Below are positions 1-5,064 of a stretch of DNA of 6,298 bases, one piece after another. The stretch comes from Parachlamydiaceae bacterium (GTDB lineage: Bacteria; Chlamydiota; Chlamydiia; Chlamydiales; Parachlamydiaceae), in the NCBI GenBank assembly GCA_003164155.1, contig PLSG01000567.1, positions 1 through 6,298 of the forward strand, written 5' to 3'. The position numbers and the translations under genes were made by a program. Below the pieces are notes generated by a model, which was given only the letters and a program-made list of their open reading frames with translations, ran no database searches and was not told the DNA's origin. Position 1 is the first letter of the stretch, and each line of letters starts with the position of its first letter.

Positions 1-210
1 CGTACCATTCGGTAATGATACAGTTCCGCGGATGTGCTGGTCTGATCTACGTGGGTCAACGCCCATTTTTAAAGCTACGTCCACCGATTGGTCGAACTTC
101 ACCGACGGCATTAGCTTTAAAATTTCGACAGCTTCCCCAAGTTTATACACTTTCGTGGAATCAACTTTGGTTGCTATCTCCCGAGTTCTTTTACTTCTTT
201 TTTGACCCAT
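1..210 (-). CDS. rplA: 50S ribosomal protein L1, N-terminal part (cut by window edge)
   Basis: Reading the minus strand from an ATG at 210 gives 70 in-frame codons with no stop before the window edge. They begin [19 protein letters not shown] and include [20 protein letters not shown] and [10 protein letters not shown]. These match the conserved L1 N-terminal segment (the D-x-x-V-x-x-A-x-x-L/M-G-V-D-P-R/K-x-x-D-Q region followed by RG-x-x-x-LP-x-GT). L1 binds 23S rRNA in the mobile L1 stalk near the E site. In E. coli it also represses its own operon by binding the rplK leader mRNA. The start lies 8 bp after the rplK stop codon, so the two genes are almost certainly cotranscribed. No strong Shine-Dalgarno is visible, only a weak GAGTAG-like stretch inside the end of rplK, which suggests coupled translation. 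About two thirds of the usual ~230 residues lie outside the window. Confidence 0.95.
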   Translation of the reverse strand, partial: MGQKRSKRTREIATKVDSTKVYKLGEAVEILKLMPSVKFDQSVDVALKMGVDPRRSDQHIRGTVSLPNGT

Positions 211-218
211 AAATTAAT

Positions 219-650
219 CTACTCTATTACGAGTTCTAGACCCATTGAACGCGCTGTACCTAATACGCTATTAGCAGCCATTTCCACGTCGCGAGCATTC
301 ATATCTTGCATTTTGTCTGCTGCAATCTGGAGGGCTTGCGCACGTGTAATTTTGCCCACTTTATCGCGGTTAGGCACAGCCGATCCTTTTTCTACTCCAC
401 AAACCTTCTTTAGCATCTCTGCTACCGGAGGCTTCTTACAAATAAACTCAAAAGTTTTATCGACATAAACTGTGATCACCACGGGCAAGATCACGCCTGC
501 CATGTCTTTTGTCAACTCGTTATACTGCTTACAGAAGGCCATAATGTTAACCCCGGCAGCACCCAAAGCAGGTCCAATGGGAGGTGCTGGATTAGCCTTA
601 CCGGCTGGAATCTGCAACTTAATAATTTTGACAATCTTTTTTTTCGCCAT
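219..650 (-). CDS. rplK: 50S ribosomal protein L11
   Basis: This 143-aa protein has the full usual length of bacterial L11. The N-terminal domain (about residues 8-70) carries the proline-rich signature [20 protein letters not shown] followed by [13 protein letters not shown]. The C-terminal rRNA-binding domain (about 75-143) ends in the typical [11 protein letters not shown]11 binds the GTPase-associated region of 23S rRNA, where it contacts elongation factors, and is needed for stringent-response signalling in bacteria that have it. The start at 650 is preceded by AGGAT about 5 nt upstream on the minus strand. It is the first gene after a 198-bp gap behind nusG and is followed 8 bp later by rplA. 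The gap suggests its own promoter or leader, as in the E. coli L11 operon, but this is inference. Confidence 0.97.
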   Translation of the reverse strand: MAKKKIVKIIKLQIPAGKANPAPPIGPALGAAGVNIMAFCKQYNELTKDMAGVILPVVITVYVDKTFEFICKKPPVAEMLKKVCGVEKGSAVPNRDKVGKITRAQALQIAADKMQDMNARDVEMAANSVLGTARSMGLELVIE

Positions 651-848
651 ATGTATCCTAAAATACGTTAATTATCGGCCAGGGCATACTGCGCGACTCA
701 GGTGTGCTTATGACACACTTGATCACATCAATATTAAATCCCCAGCCTGTTTTATACAGTAGTCGGATGTCGGATCCAGTGCCTTGTAACATGCACTAGA
801 GAGGCGTATCCTATTTACCAACTGTTAATTTTCAACTTTGACAGTGCG
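651..848 (-). other. 198-bp gap between nusG and rplK: candidate rplK leader
   Basis: No gene fits here. On the minus strand a possible sigma70-type promoter is TTGAAA at 835-830 with TAGGAT at 813-808 (16-bp spacer). Closer to rplK, a short hairpin pairs GTGTG with CACAC across a 7-nt loop (about 702-718), preceded by GATGTGATC. It has no U-tract, so it is not an intrinsic terminator. In E. coli and relatives, the leader before rplK carries the L1 binding site that controls rplK-rplA translation, and the position here would suit such a site. I cannot confirm the L1 motif by eye. The promoter match is only moderate. Confidence 0.3.
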
Positions 849-1397
849 CTAGGAGCCTTCCGCACCTTCAGCCATCTCTTCCACTTGTGAAAACTCTAAA
901 TCATCCACACGCGTATCCCGACCGAAAATGGAGACCATAACACTCATGCGCCCTTTTTCCAAGAAGACCTCAGTCACCACTCCCACGAAATTGACAAATA
1001 CGCCATCTGTGATCTTAACGCGCGAACCGATTTCAAATTTGTGTTTTTGGGTAACCGTTTGTTTCTTATTCTCGAGGTCTGCCAGAATGTTAGTCACTTC
1101 AATCTCAGTCAGCGCCGTAGGAGTTTCGCCGCCTAAAAATTCAATAATCCCCGGGGTATCCTTGATATAATGCCAGGATTCATCGGTCAGCGTCATTTTG
1201 ATCAGCAGATATCCTGGCCATAGCCTTTTTTCTACGATGGTCTGCTTGCCTCTTTTCACTTCAGAAACATTCTCAGTGGGCAGCAAAACTTCTGCGATAA
1301 TATCGCGCATCCCCTTCAGGTCGAGATTATCTTCGATAGCTTTCTTGGTCTTTTTTTCCTCTGAGGAAAAACACTGTACAACATACCATTTATGCAT
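849..1397 (-). CDS. nusG: transcription termination/antitermination factor NusG
   Basis: The product is 182 aa from the ATG at 1397, or 183 from an adjacent ATG at 1400. The NGN domain (about residues 2-110) begins MHKWYVVQCFSSEEKK and contains the hallmark LWPGYLLIKM. A C-terminal KOW domain follows (about 123-175), with GSRVKITDGVFVNFVG and the terminal VDDLEF strand. NusG binds RNA polymerase to raise processivity and, in many bacteria, links it to Rho or to ribosomal protein S10. The AGGA at 1407-1404 lies only 3 nt before the first ATG but 6 nt before the second. The second also gives the single-Met start usual for the family, so it is preferred. The secE stop codon ends 22 bp upstream of the 1400 ATG, and secE-nusG is a near-universal bacterial pair. 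Confidence 0.96.
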   Translation of the reverse strand: MHKWYVVQCFSSEEKKTKKAIEDNLDLKGMRDIIAEVLLPTENVSEVKRGKQTIVEKRLWPGYLLIKMTLTDESWHYIKDTPGIIEFLGGETPTALTEIEVTNILADLENKKQTVTQKHKFEIGSRVKITDGVFVNFVGVVTEVFLEKGRMSVMVSIFGRDTRVDDLEFSQVEEMAEGAEGS

Positions 1398-1422
1398 CAT
1401 TTATCCTTGTATTACCCTTAAT

Positions 1423-1674
1423 CTATCCCCCAATCATGCGCACTACAAATCCCAGACCGCTTAAAAAGCTTTGAATAATCAAGTCGACGGAGTAAATACC
1501 TAAGCCCAGCATGAAAGTTGCACCTACCACAATTTTAGCATAGACGCGCAGCTCTTCAGGGCTTGTCCAGTTAACTTTTACGATCTCAGTTTTAACTTCG
1601 CCTACAAAGCTGCGTACTTTATTGACGCTAAATGAAGATTCAGTCTCAGCTACCGGGCTTTTTTTAGCTTCCAT
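1423..1674 (-). CDS. secE: preprotein translocase subunit SecE
   Basis: From the ATG at 1674 this is an 83-aa single-span SecE. A polar N-terminus comes first, then the conserved amphipathic segment FVGEVKTEIVKVNWTSPEEL (about residues 23-42), and one hydrophobic membrane segment (about 44-70). SecE clamps the SecY channel in the inner membrane and is essential for Sec-dependent export. A longer reading from 1716 is open, but its extra residues (MRLSLSRCGEG...) do not resemble SecE. The minus-strand GAAGGA sits directly against an ATG at 1683 and 9 nt before the ATG at 1674, so the latter is chosen. The gene follows tRNA-Trp and precedes nusG, as in chlamydiae. Confidence 0.93.
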   Translation of the reverse strand: MEAKKSPVAETESSFSVNKVRSFVGEVKTEIVKVNWTSPEELRVYAKIVVGATFMLGLGIYSVDLIIQSFLSGLGFVVRMIGG

Positions 1675-1815
1675 TATCGTCATTCCTTCACCACATCTCG
1701 ATAAAGATAGACGCATGAAGTCCGGAAATCGATTTTCCTCAGGCTTCAGTGGTCTTCAGGTTTAAGACATTTAAACTTGCACAATTTGTCCTGTTCCACA
1801 ATTTTCTATTCACTA

Positions 1816-1888
1816 CGAGTGCGGAGGGATTCGAACCCCCGACCGGCGGCTTTGGAGACCGCTGCTCTACCAGCTGAGCTACACACCC
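1816..1888 (-). tRNA. tRNA-Trp (anticodon CCA)
   Basis: The minus strand folds into a complete 73-nt cloverleaf. The acceptor stem pairs GGGTGTG with CGCACTC (G-T and T-G wobbles), with G as discriminator. The D arm contains AGCTCAGCTGGTAGAGC. The anticodon stem pairs GCGGT with GCCGC around the loop CTCCAAA, which places CCA at positions 34-36. The T loop is TTCGAAT on a GGGGG/CCCTC stem. CCA is not encoded at the 3' end, so it must be added after transcription. The gene sits between tuf and secE, a placement shared with other chlamydiae. Confidence 0.97.
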
Positions 1889-1914
1889 AATAAGACTTTT
1901 CAACGACAAGAGAG

Positions 1915-1945
1915 AGAGGCGGCAAATGCTGCATTTGCCGCCTCT
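1915..1945 (-). terminator. intrinsic terminator-like hairpin after tuf
   Basis: A perfect 13-bp stem, GAGGCGGCAAATG at 1916-1928 and its complement at 1932-1944, closes a 3-nt loop. One further A-T pair extends it. It lies 50 bp beyond the tuf stop. On the minus strand the stem is followed by TCTCTCTTGTC rather than a clean U run, so termination may be partial. The plus-strand tail (TTAGACATGG) is no better, and no gene reads toward it from that side. Partial read-through would supply tRNA-Trp-secE-nusG, for which I see no convincing separate promoter. Confidence 0.8.
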
Positions 1946-1994
1946 TAGACATGGAGTCAAAGACGCCGTGCAATCACTTTAATACAACTTGGTA

Positions 1995-3179
1995 TTATTT
2001 AATGATTTCTGAAACGGTACCTGCGCCAATAGTGCGGCCGCCTTCGCGAATAGCGAAGCGAATACCTTTTTCCATGGCCACAGGGCAGAGCAACTTAACT
2101 GTGATTTCCACGTTATCGCCAGGCATAACCATCTCTACACCAGCTGGCAAGTCAATTGTACCAGTTACGTCTGTCGTTCTGAAATACAACTGAGGACGAT
2201 ATCCAGTAAAGAACGGCTTATGACGGCCCCCCTCTTCTTTGGTCAACACGTATACAGGACCTTTGAACTCAGAGTGCGGTGTGCATGTGCCTGGAGCAGC
2301 CAAAACCATCCCACGCTCTACATCTGTTTTATCCAAACCGCGGATCAGAATGCCCACGTTTTCGCCCGCCATCGCCTGATCCAAAGTCTTATTGAACATT
2401 TCCAGACCTGTGGCCACTGTATCGCGGGTATTTTTAATACCCACTAATTGCAGCTTGTCGTTGATTTTGACGATACCGCGCTCGACCCTGCCTGTACATA
2501 CAGTACCACGGCCGGATATGGAGAATACGTCTTCGATGGGCATTAGGAAAGGCTTGTCAACTTCGCGTGCAGGTGTGGGGATTTCCTTATCTACAGTGGC
2601 CATCAGTTTTTCGATAGCTTCCACGTATTTAGGATCGCCTTCTAGAGCCTTAAGCGCTGAACCTCTGATAATGGGGCAATTGTGGTAGCCTTTTGCTTCT
2701 AAAATCTCGTGCAATTCCATTTCAACTAAGTCGATCAGTTCTTCGTCGCCTGGGGCCAACATGTCGACTTTGTTTAGGAACACGACGATTGAAGGCACTT
2801 GCATTTGGCGCGCGAGCAGGATGTGTTCTTTCGTTTGAGGCATCGCACCATCTGTAGCAGCCACCACGAGAATAGCGCCGTCCATTTGGGCTGCACCTGT
2901 AATCATGTTTTTGACATAGTCAGCGTGTCCTGGGCAGTCTACGTGTGCATAGTGACGTGCTTCAGTTTCATATTCTACGTGTGTAGAGTTAATGGTAATA
3001 CCGCGCGCTTTTTCTTCGGGAGTATTGTCAATCGACGCATAATCTCTAAATTTAGCACCGCCCGCTTTAGCAAGAACTTTCGTTATTGCCGCCGTTAAAG
3101 TTGTCTTGCCATGGTCAACGTGGCCAATTGTTCCAATGTTGACGTGAGGCTTCTTCCGTTGAAATACTTCTTTAGCCAT
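1995..3179 (-). CDS. tuf: translation elongation factor EF-Tu
   Basis: This 394-aa protein has the full length of bacterial EF-Tu. The GTPase domain (about residues 10-200) shows the P-loop GHVDHGKT (19-26), switch I RGITIN (59-64), DCPGH (81-85) with the catalytic histidine at 85, NKVD (136-139) and SALKA (174-178). Domain II contains [13 protein letters not shown], and domain III ends in [17 protein letters not shown]-Tu delivers aminoacyl-tRNA to the ribosomal A site in the GTP-bound state. A strong Shine-Dalgarno GGAGG (3191-3187) sits 7 nt before the start. tRNA-Thr lies 63 bp upstream and a strong hairpin lies downstream, so tRNA-Thr and tuf may share a transcript cut by tRNA processing. 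Confidence 0.99.
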   Translation of the reverse strand: MAKEVFQRKKPHVNIGTIGHVDHGKTTLTAAITKVLAKAGGAKFRDYASIDNTPEEKARGITINSTHVEYETEARHYAHVDCPGHADYVKNMITGAAQMDGAILVVAATDGAMPQTKEHILLARQMQVPSIVVFLNKVDMLAPGDEELIDLVEMELHEILEAKGYHNCPIIRGSALKALEGDPKYVEAIEKLMATVDKEIPTPAREVDKPFLMPIEDVFSISGRGTVCTGRVERGIVKINDKLQLVGIKNTRDTVATGLEMFNKTLDQAMAGENVGILIRGLDKTDVERGMVLAAPGTCTPHSEFKGPVYVLTKEEGGRHKPFFTGYRPQLYFRTTDVTGTIDLPAGVEMVMPGDNVEITVKLLCPVAMEKGIRFAIREGGRTIGAGTVSEIIK

Positions 3180-3186
3180 TTTATAT

Positions 3187-3191
3187 CCTCC
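3187..3191 (-). promoter_or_regulatory. strong ribosome binding site of tuf
   Basis: GGAGG on the minus strand, 7 nt from the tuf ATG, is the best Shine-Dalgarno in the window. Most other genes here have weak or awkwardly spaced sites. This fits the very high expression expected of EF-Tu. Confidence 0.8.
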
Positions 3192-3242
3192 GTTAAACTC
3201 CAGGACACTTATTGATTCTTGTTAATTTATACAATCGAATTC

Positions 3243-3314
3243 TGCCCAGAATAGGAATTGAACCTACGACCTTTTGCTTACCATGCAAATGCTCTACCAC
3301 TGAGCTATCTGGGC
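3243..3314 (-). tRNA. tRNA-Thr (anticodon GGT)
   Basis: The minus strand gives a full 72-nt cloverleaf. The acceptor stem pairs GCCCAGA with TCTGGGC (7 perfect pairs), with A as discriminator. The D arm is AGCTCAGTGGTAGAGC. The anticodon stem pairs TTTGC with GCAAA around ATGGTAA, which places GGT at 34-36. The T loop is TTCAATT. CCA is not encoded. It lies between infA and tuf, as expected in chlamydiae. Confidence 0.97.
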
Positions 3315-3747
3315 AACCTAATTTAGATACCTTACAAACTTCTTCGCTTTAGCCACTAATTTTCTGTGGCTGCATTCCCTTGGCAAAAAATTCACTGCCA
3401 AACAACACTAAAAGTAAACATCCTAAAGTCAATTGCGACTAGACTCATCCGAGCCAGCCTAACCGAACCTTGGGGTGCTTTTCGAGAAACTCCTCCACAC
3501 AAGATCCATGTGAAGAATCTTGGAAATGAGAACAGACTAACATCTTTGAAAAAAAACGGCAACAATAATCTTGCTAAATTTTCATAATTTTGTCATTACA
3601 AGGGTATGCACAAGTTAAAAACGCCTGCTTGAGCGCATTTCTAACGATTAGTCAGATCGATTATTTTCACTTTTATCTTGCCCTAATTTTACCCTTAACG
3701 CCCTTTAAGCTACCATCTTCCTACAATCGATGCATAATTGATTGTTT
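3315..3747. other. 433-bp gene-free region between infA and tRNA-Thr
   Basis: I find no convincing gene here. A 73-codon GTG-initiated reading on the plus strand lacks a ribosome binding site and any recognisable motif. The minus strand probably carries the promoter and 5' leader of the tRNA-Thr-tuf transcript, but only fragments are visible, such as TTGACT at 3432-3427 without a good -10 at the right spacing. Two short hairpins are present: AGCCAC/GTGGCT (3351-3356 with 3366-3371) and TTGGCA/TGCCAA (near 3380-3401). A third AT-rich inverted repeat, ACAATC/GATTGT (3723-3728 with 3740-3745), lies just past the infA stop. None is a classic terminator. Confidence 0.5.
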
Positions 3748-3966
3748 CTAGCGCTGGCGAAAAATCACCCTGGCCTTGGTCAAATCATAGGGGGACATTT
3801 CCACGGTAACTGTATCCCCAACCAATACGCGAATATTCTTCATCCGCATTTTCCCACACAAGTGAGCGATAACCTTCAACCCGTTTTGAAGAGAAACTCG
3901 AAAGGTCATATTGGGTAATAGTTCTTCGACAACACCATCAAGCTTTATTGTATCTTCTTTTCCCAT
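3748..3966 (-). CDS. infA: translation initiation factor IF-1
   Basis: This 72-aa protein has the full usual length and is a single S1-like OB fold. Visible signatures are [43 protein letters not shown] and [13 protein letters not shown]-1 occupies the ribosomal A site on the 30S subunit and works with IF-2 and IF-3 at initiation. The start is fixed by a stop codon two codons upstream and by the conserved N-terminus. Its ribosome binding site is odd: AGGA ends only 1 nt before the ATG, with no better-spaced alternative except a distant GAGA. Tandem TTGTACAA palindromes lie about 150-180 bp upstream. The gene leads the infA, tRNA-Thr, tuf order but is separated from tRNA-Thr by 433 bp. Confidence 0.96.
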   Translation of the reverse strand: MGKEDTIKLDGVVEELLPNMTFRVSLQNGLKVIAHLCGKMRMKNIRVLVGDTVTVEMSPYDLTKARVIFRQR

Positions 3967-4113
3967 GTCCTAAATTTATCTCTGTACATCGTTTTTTACG
4001 CAAACTAGTAGGATGCAGCATAATTTTGACTGCACCGTAAGTAAAATCATTGTATCAAAGCACTAGCTTAAATTCCACAAAAATATGCAGCGCCTCAAAA
4101 TCGAACGCTCGAC

Positions 4114-4144
4114 TTTGTACAATTTTGGTCGTGAATTGTACAAA
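4114..4144. repeat. paired TTGTACAA palindromes, possible operator
   Basis: An 11-bp perfect inverted repeat (TTTGTACAATT at 4114-4124, AATTGTACAAA at 4134-4144) flanks a 9-nt spacer. Each arm also contains the 8-bp self-palindrome TTGTACAA (4115-4122 and 4136-4143), with starts 21 bp apart, about two helical turns. This geometry suits two dimers of a DNA-binding protein on one face of the helix. It lies upstream of infA and next to the 4162-4287 element. The regulator is unknown. It could instead be an outer part of that element. Confidence 0.4.
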
Positions 4145-4161
4145 ATTGAGGGACAGCAAGG

Positions 4162-4287
4162 TTTTCATAAAAAACATTTAGCGCGCCTTCCTGCAGCGGC
4201 CTCATTGCCCTCACCGCATCCAGGGATGAATGCAATGTGCTCAAGCTAGGCATTGCAGGCATGCGCCTGGCATGTTTTTTATGAAAA
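4162..4287. repeat. ~126-bp inverted-repeat element, MITE-like or large hairpin
   Basis: The ends are a perfect 16-bp inverted repeat: TTTTCATAAAAAACAT at 4162-4177 and its complement at 4272-4287. Continuing inward without gaps, the arms stay related over 34 positions (4162-4195 and 4254-4287), with about 27 matches ending in CCTGCA/TGCAGG. Inside lies a further hairpin, CATTGC/GCAATG (4203-4208, 4232-4237), enclosing CATCC/GGATG (4217-4221, 4224-4228). The tips are AT-rich and the centre is GC-rich. No transposase is encoded and I see no target-site duplication at either end. It may be a miniature inverted-repeat element, a REP-like intergenic palindrome, or a structured RNA. The symmetry is directly visible; the identity is not. 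Confidence 0.5.
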
Positions 4288-4487
4288 GACCCTGGAGGGA
4301 GGGGCAATTTAGGCCCTGCTTCAAAAGAAATGGACAATAATATAGCCGTTCTTTAGAATTTGCCTGCATCGCAATTAAAGTCTTGATTTTTATACAGGCT
4401 TAACCTAAAAGTCAAGTTTATGAGGTATGTACCGCCCCCTTCAGGATACTACGACACGCTATTATACCGAAGCAAACGGCACAAAAT

Positions 4488-4505
4488 CGGTGAAAATTTT
4501 CACCG
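4488..4505. promoter_or_regulatory. 18-bp perfect palindrome, candidate operator
   Basis: CGGTGAAAATTTTCACCG is a perfect 9+9 palindrome 65 bp before the CT053-like start codon. It covers the candidate -35 hexamer TTCACC (4499-4504), so a bound dimer would be expected to block RNA polymerase. The cognate regulator is not identifiable from sequence. Confidence 0.45.
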
Positions 4506-4526
4506 CTTTAAAGTGTAAGTTAAAAT
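4499..4526 (+). promoter_or_regulatory. candidate promoter of the CT053-like gene and hemW
   Basis: TTCACC (4499-4504) and TAAAAT (4521-4526, 5 of 6 matches to TATAAT) are separated by 16 bp, giving a reasonable sigma70-type (chlamydial sigma66) promoter. Transcription would begin near 4533, leaving a leader of about 37 nt. The -35 lies within the 18-bp palindrome. This is a by-eye match with no experimental support. Confidence 0.4.
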
Positions 4527-4527
4527 A

Positions 4528-4549
4528 GGAACCAGGCTCTGCCTGTTCC
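4528..4549 (+). other. leader hairpin before the CT053-like gene
   Basis: GGAAC-C-AGGC, a TCT loop and GCCT-GTTCC form a 9-bp stem with one bulged C. It lies 20 nt before the start codon and is not followed by a U run, so it is not a terminator. It overlaps the predicted transcription start, so the promoter call or the RNA hairpin, perhaps both, could be wrong. Confidence 0.3.
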
Positions 4550-4569
4550 ATAACACTGATGAGAGTGCA

Positions 4570-5064
4570 ATGAAATACATCAAAAGTGAACGTCTGAAAA
4601 AATTAGAGTCAGAACTCAACGACTTAGAGCAATGGCTTAAGCTGGGCCTTGTACCCAAAAAAGACATCGAAAAGCATAAAGAGGAAATTCATGCGCTGCA
4701 ATCTAAGATTAACGAAGAAAAAGAACGCTTGCACTTTCTCAAGGAAAGCGGCGAAGTAGAAGAATACACCACCCCTAAGCGCTCCCCCGCTAGAGCTTCT
4801 GGTTATGCCGAGATGCCCACCATCCCAGATATCGACATCGGTGAAACGGGAGGGGCTAGTTTTGCCGAGACGGGCTTTGACATGGACACTGAAACGCATG
4901 AAGCAGAATCTTCGATCATCGAAGAGCGCGATGAAGGCGATGAGGACGAGGCAGGCGGAGAGGATAAAGCTGATGAAGAGGAAGATGAAGATGAATCCTA
5001 TTTCAGCGATCGCAATCGCTGGAAAAGAGGCGGCATTATAGATCCTGATGCGAATGAGTGGTAA
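4570..5064 (+). CDS. hypothetical coiled-coil/acidic protein, CT053-like
   Basis: The 164-aa product has no known enzymatic motif, signal peptide or membrane segment. Residues 5-65 are highly charged with heptad-like leucine spacing (RLKKLESELNDLEQWL, then HALQSKINEEKERLHFL), broken by LGLVPKKDIEKH, and look like a helical hairpin or coiled coil. Residues 66-107 are low in predicted structure and rich in Pro/Gly/Thr/Ser. Residues 108-143 are strongly acidic (runs of D and E), followed by a basic patch RNRWKR (148-153) and the tail IIDPDANEW. The position directly upstream of hemW and the general design match C. trachomatis CT053, next to CT052 (hemW/hemN), as I remember that genome. CT053 has been listed among candidate type III secretion substrates, to my recollection. 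The start has a weak GAGAG site 4 nt upstream. The 3' end overlaps hemW. Confidence 0.85.
   Translation: MKYIKSERLKKLESELNDLEQWLKLGLVPKKDIEKHKEEIHALQSKINEEKERLHFLKESGEVEEYTTPKRSPARASGYAEMPTIPDIDIGETGGASFAETGFDMDTETHEAESSIIEERDEGDEDEAGGEDKADEEEDEDESYFSDRNRWKRGGIIDPDANEW

Larger units (their letters stand above)
3967..4569. other. 603-bp divergent intergenic region
   Basis: This region separates leftward infA from the rightward CT053-like gene and must hold both promoters. From left to right it contains an AT-rich stretch upstream of infA with no clear promoter, tandem palindromes at 4114-4144, an inverted-repeat element at 4162-4287, about 140 bp of featureless DNA, an 18-bp palindrome at 4488-4505 overlapping a candidate promoter, and a small leader hairpin at 4528-4549. 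No encoded protein is recognisable. Confidence 0.6.

Noticed and set aside
1675..1716. Upstream extension of secE by 14 codons
   Set aside because: The extra residues do not resemble SecE, and the GAAGGA site is correctly spaced only for the ATG at 1674.
2035..2054. Short GC-rich palindromic stretches (GCGGCCGC and TCGCGAATAGCGA-like) inside tuf
   Set aside because: They fall in the conserved coding sequence for the EF-Tu C-terminal GGRTIGAG region and are explained by codon use.
3366..3587. 73-codon plus-strand frame in the infA-tRNA-Thr gap
   Set aside because: GTG start without Shine-Dalgarno, no family resemblance, and opposite to the surrounding transcription.
4095..4337. 80-codon minus-strand frame across the inverted-repeat element
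   Set aside because: It starts with TTG, has no ribosome binding site and no recognisable domain, and its composition is explained by the inverted-repeat element it crosses.
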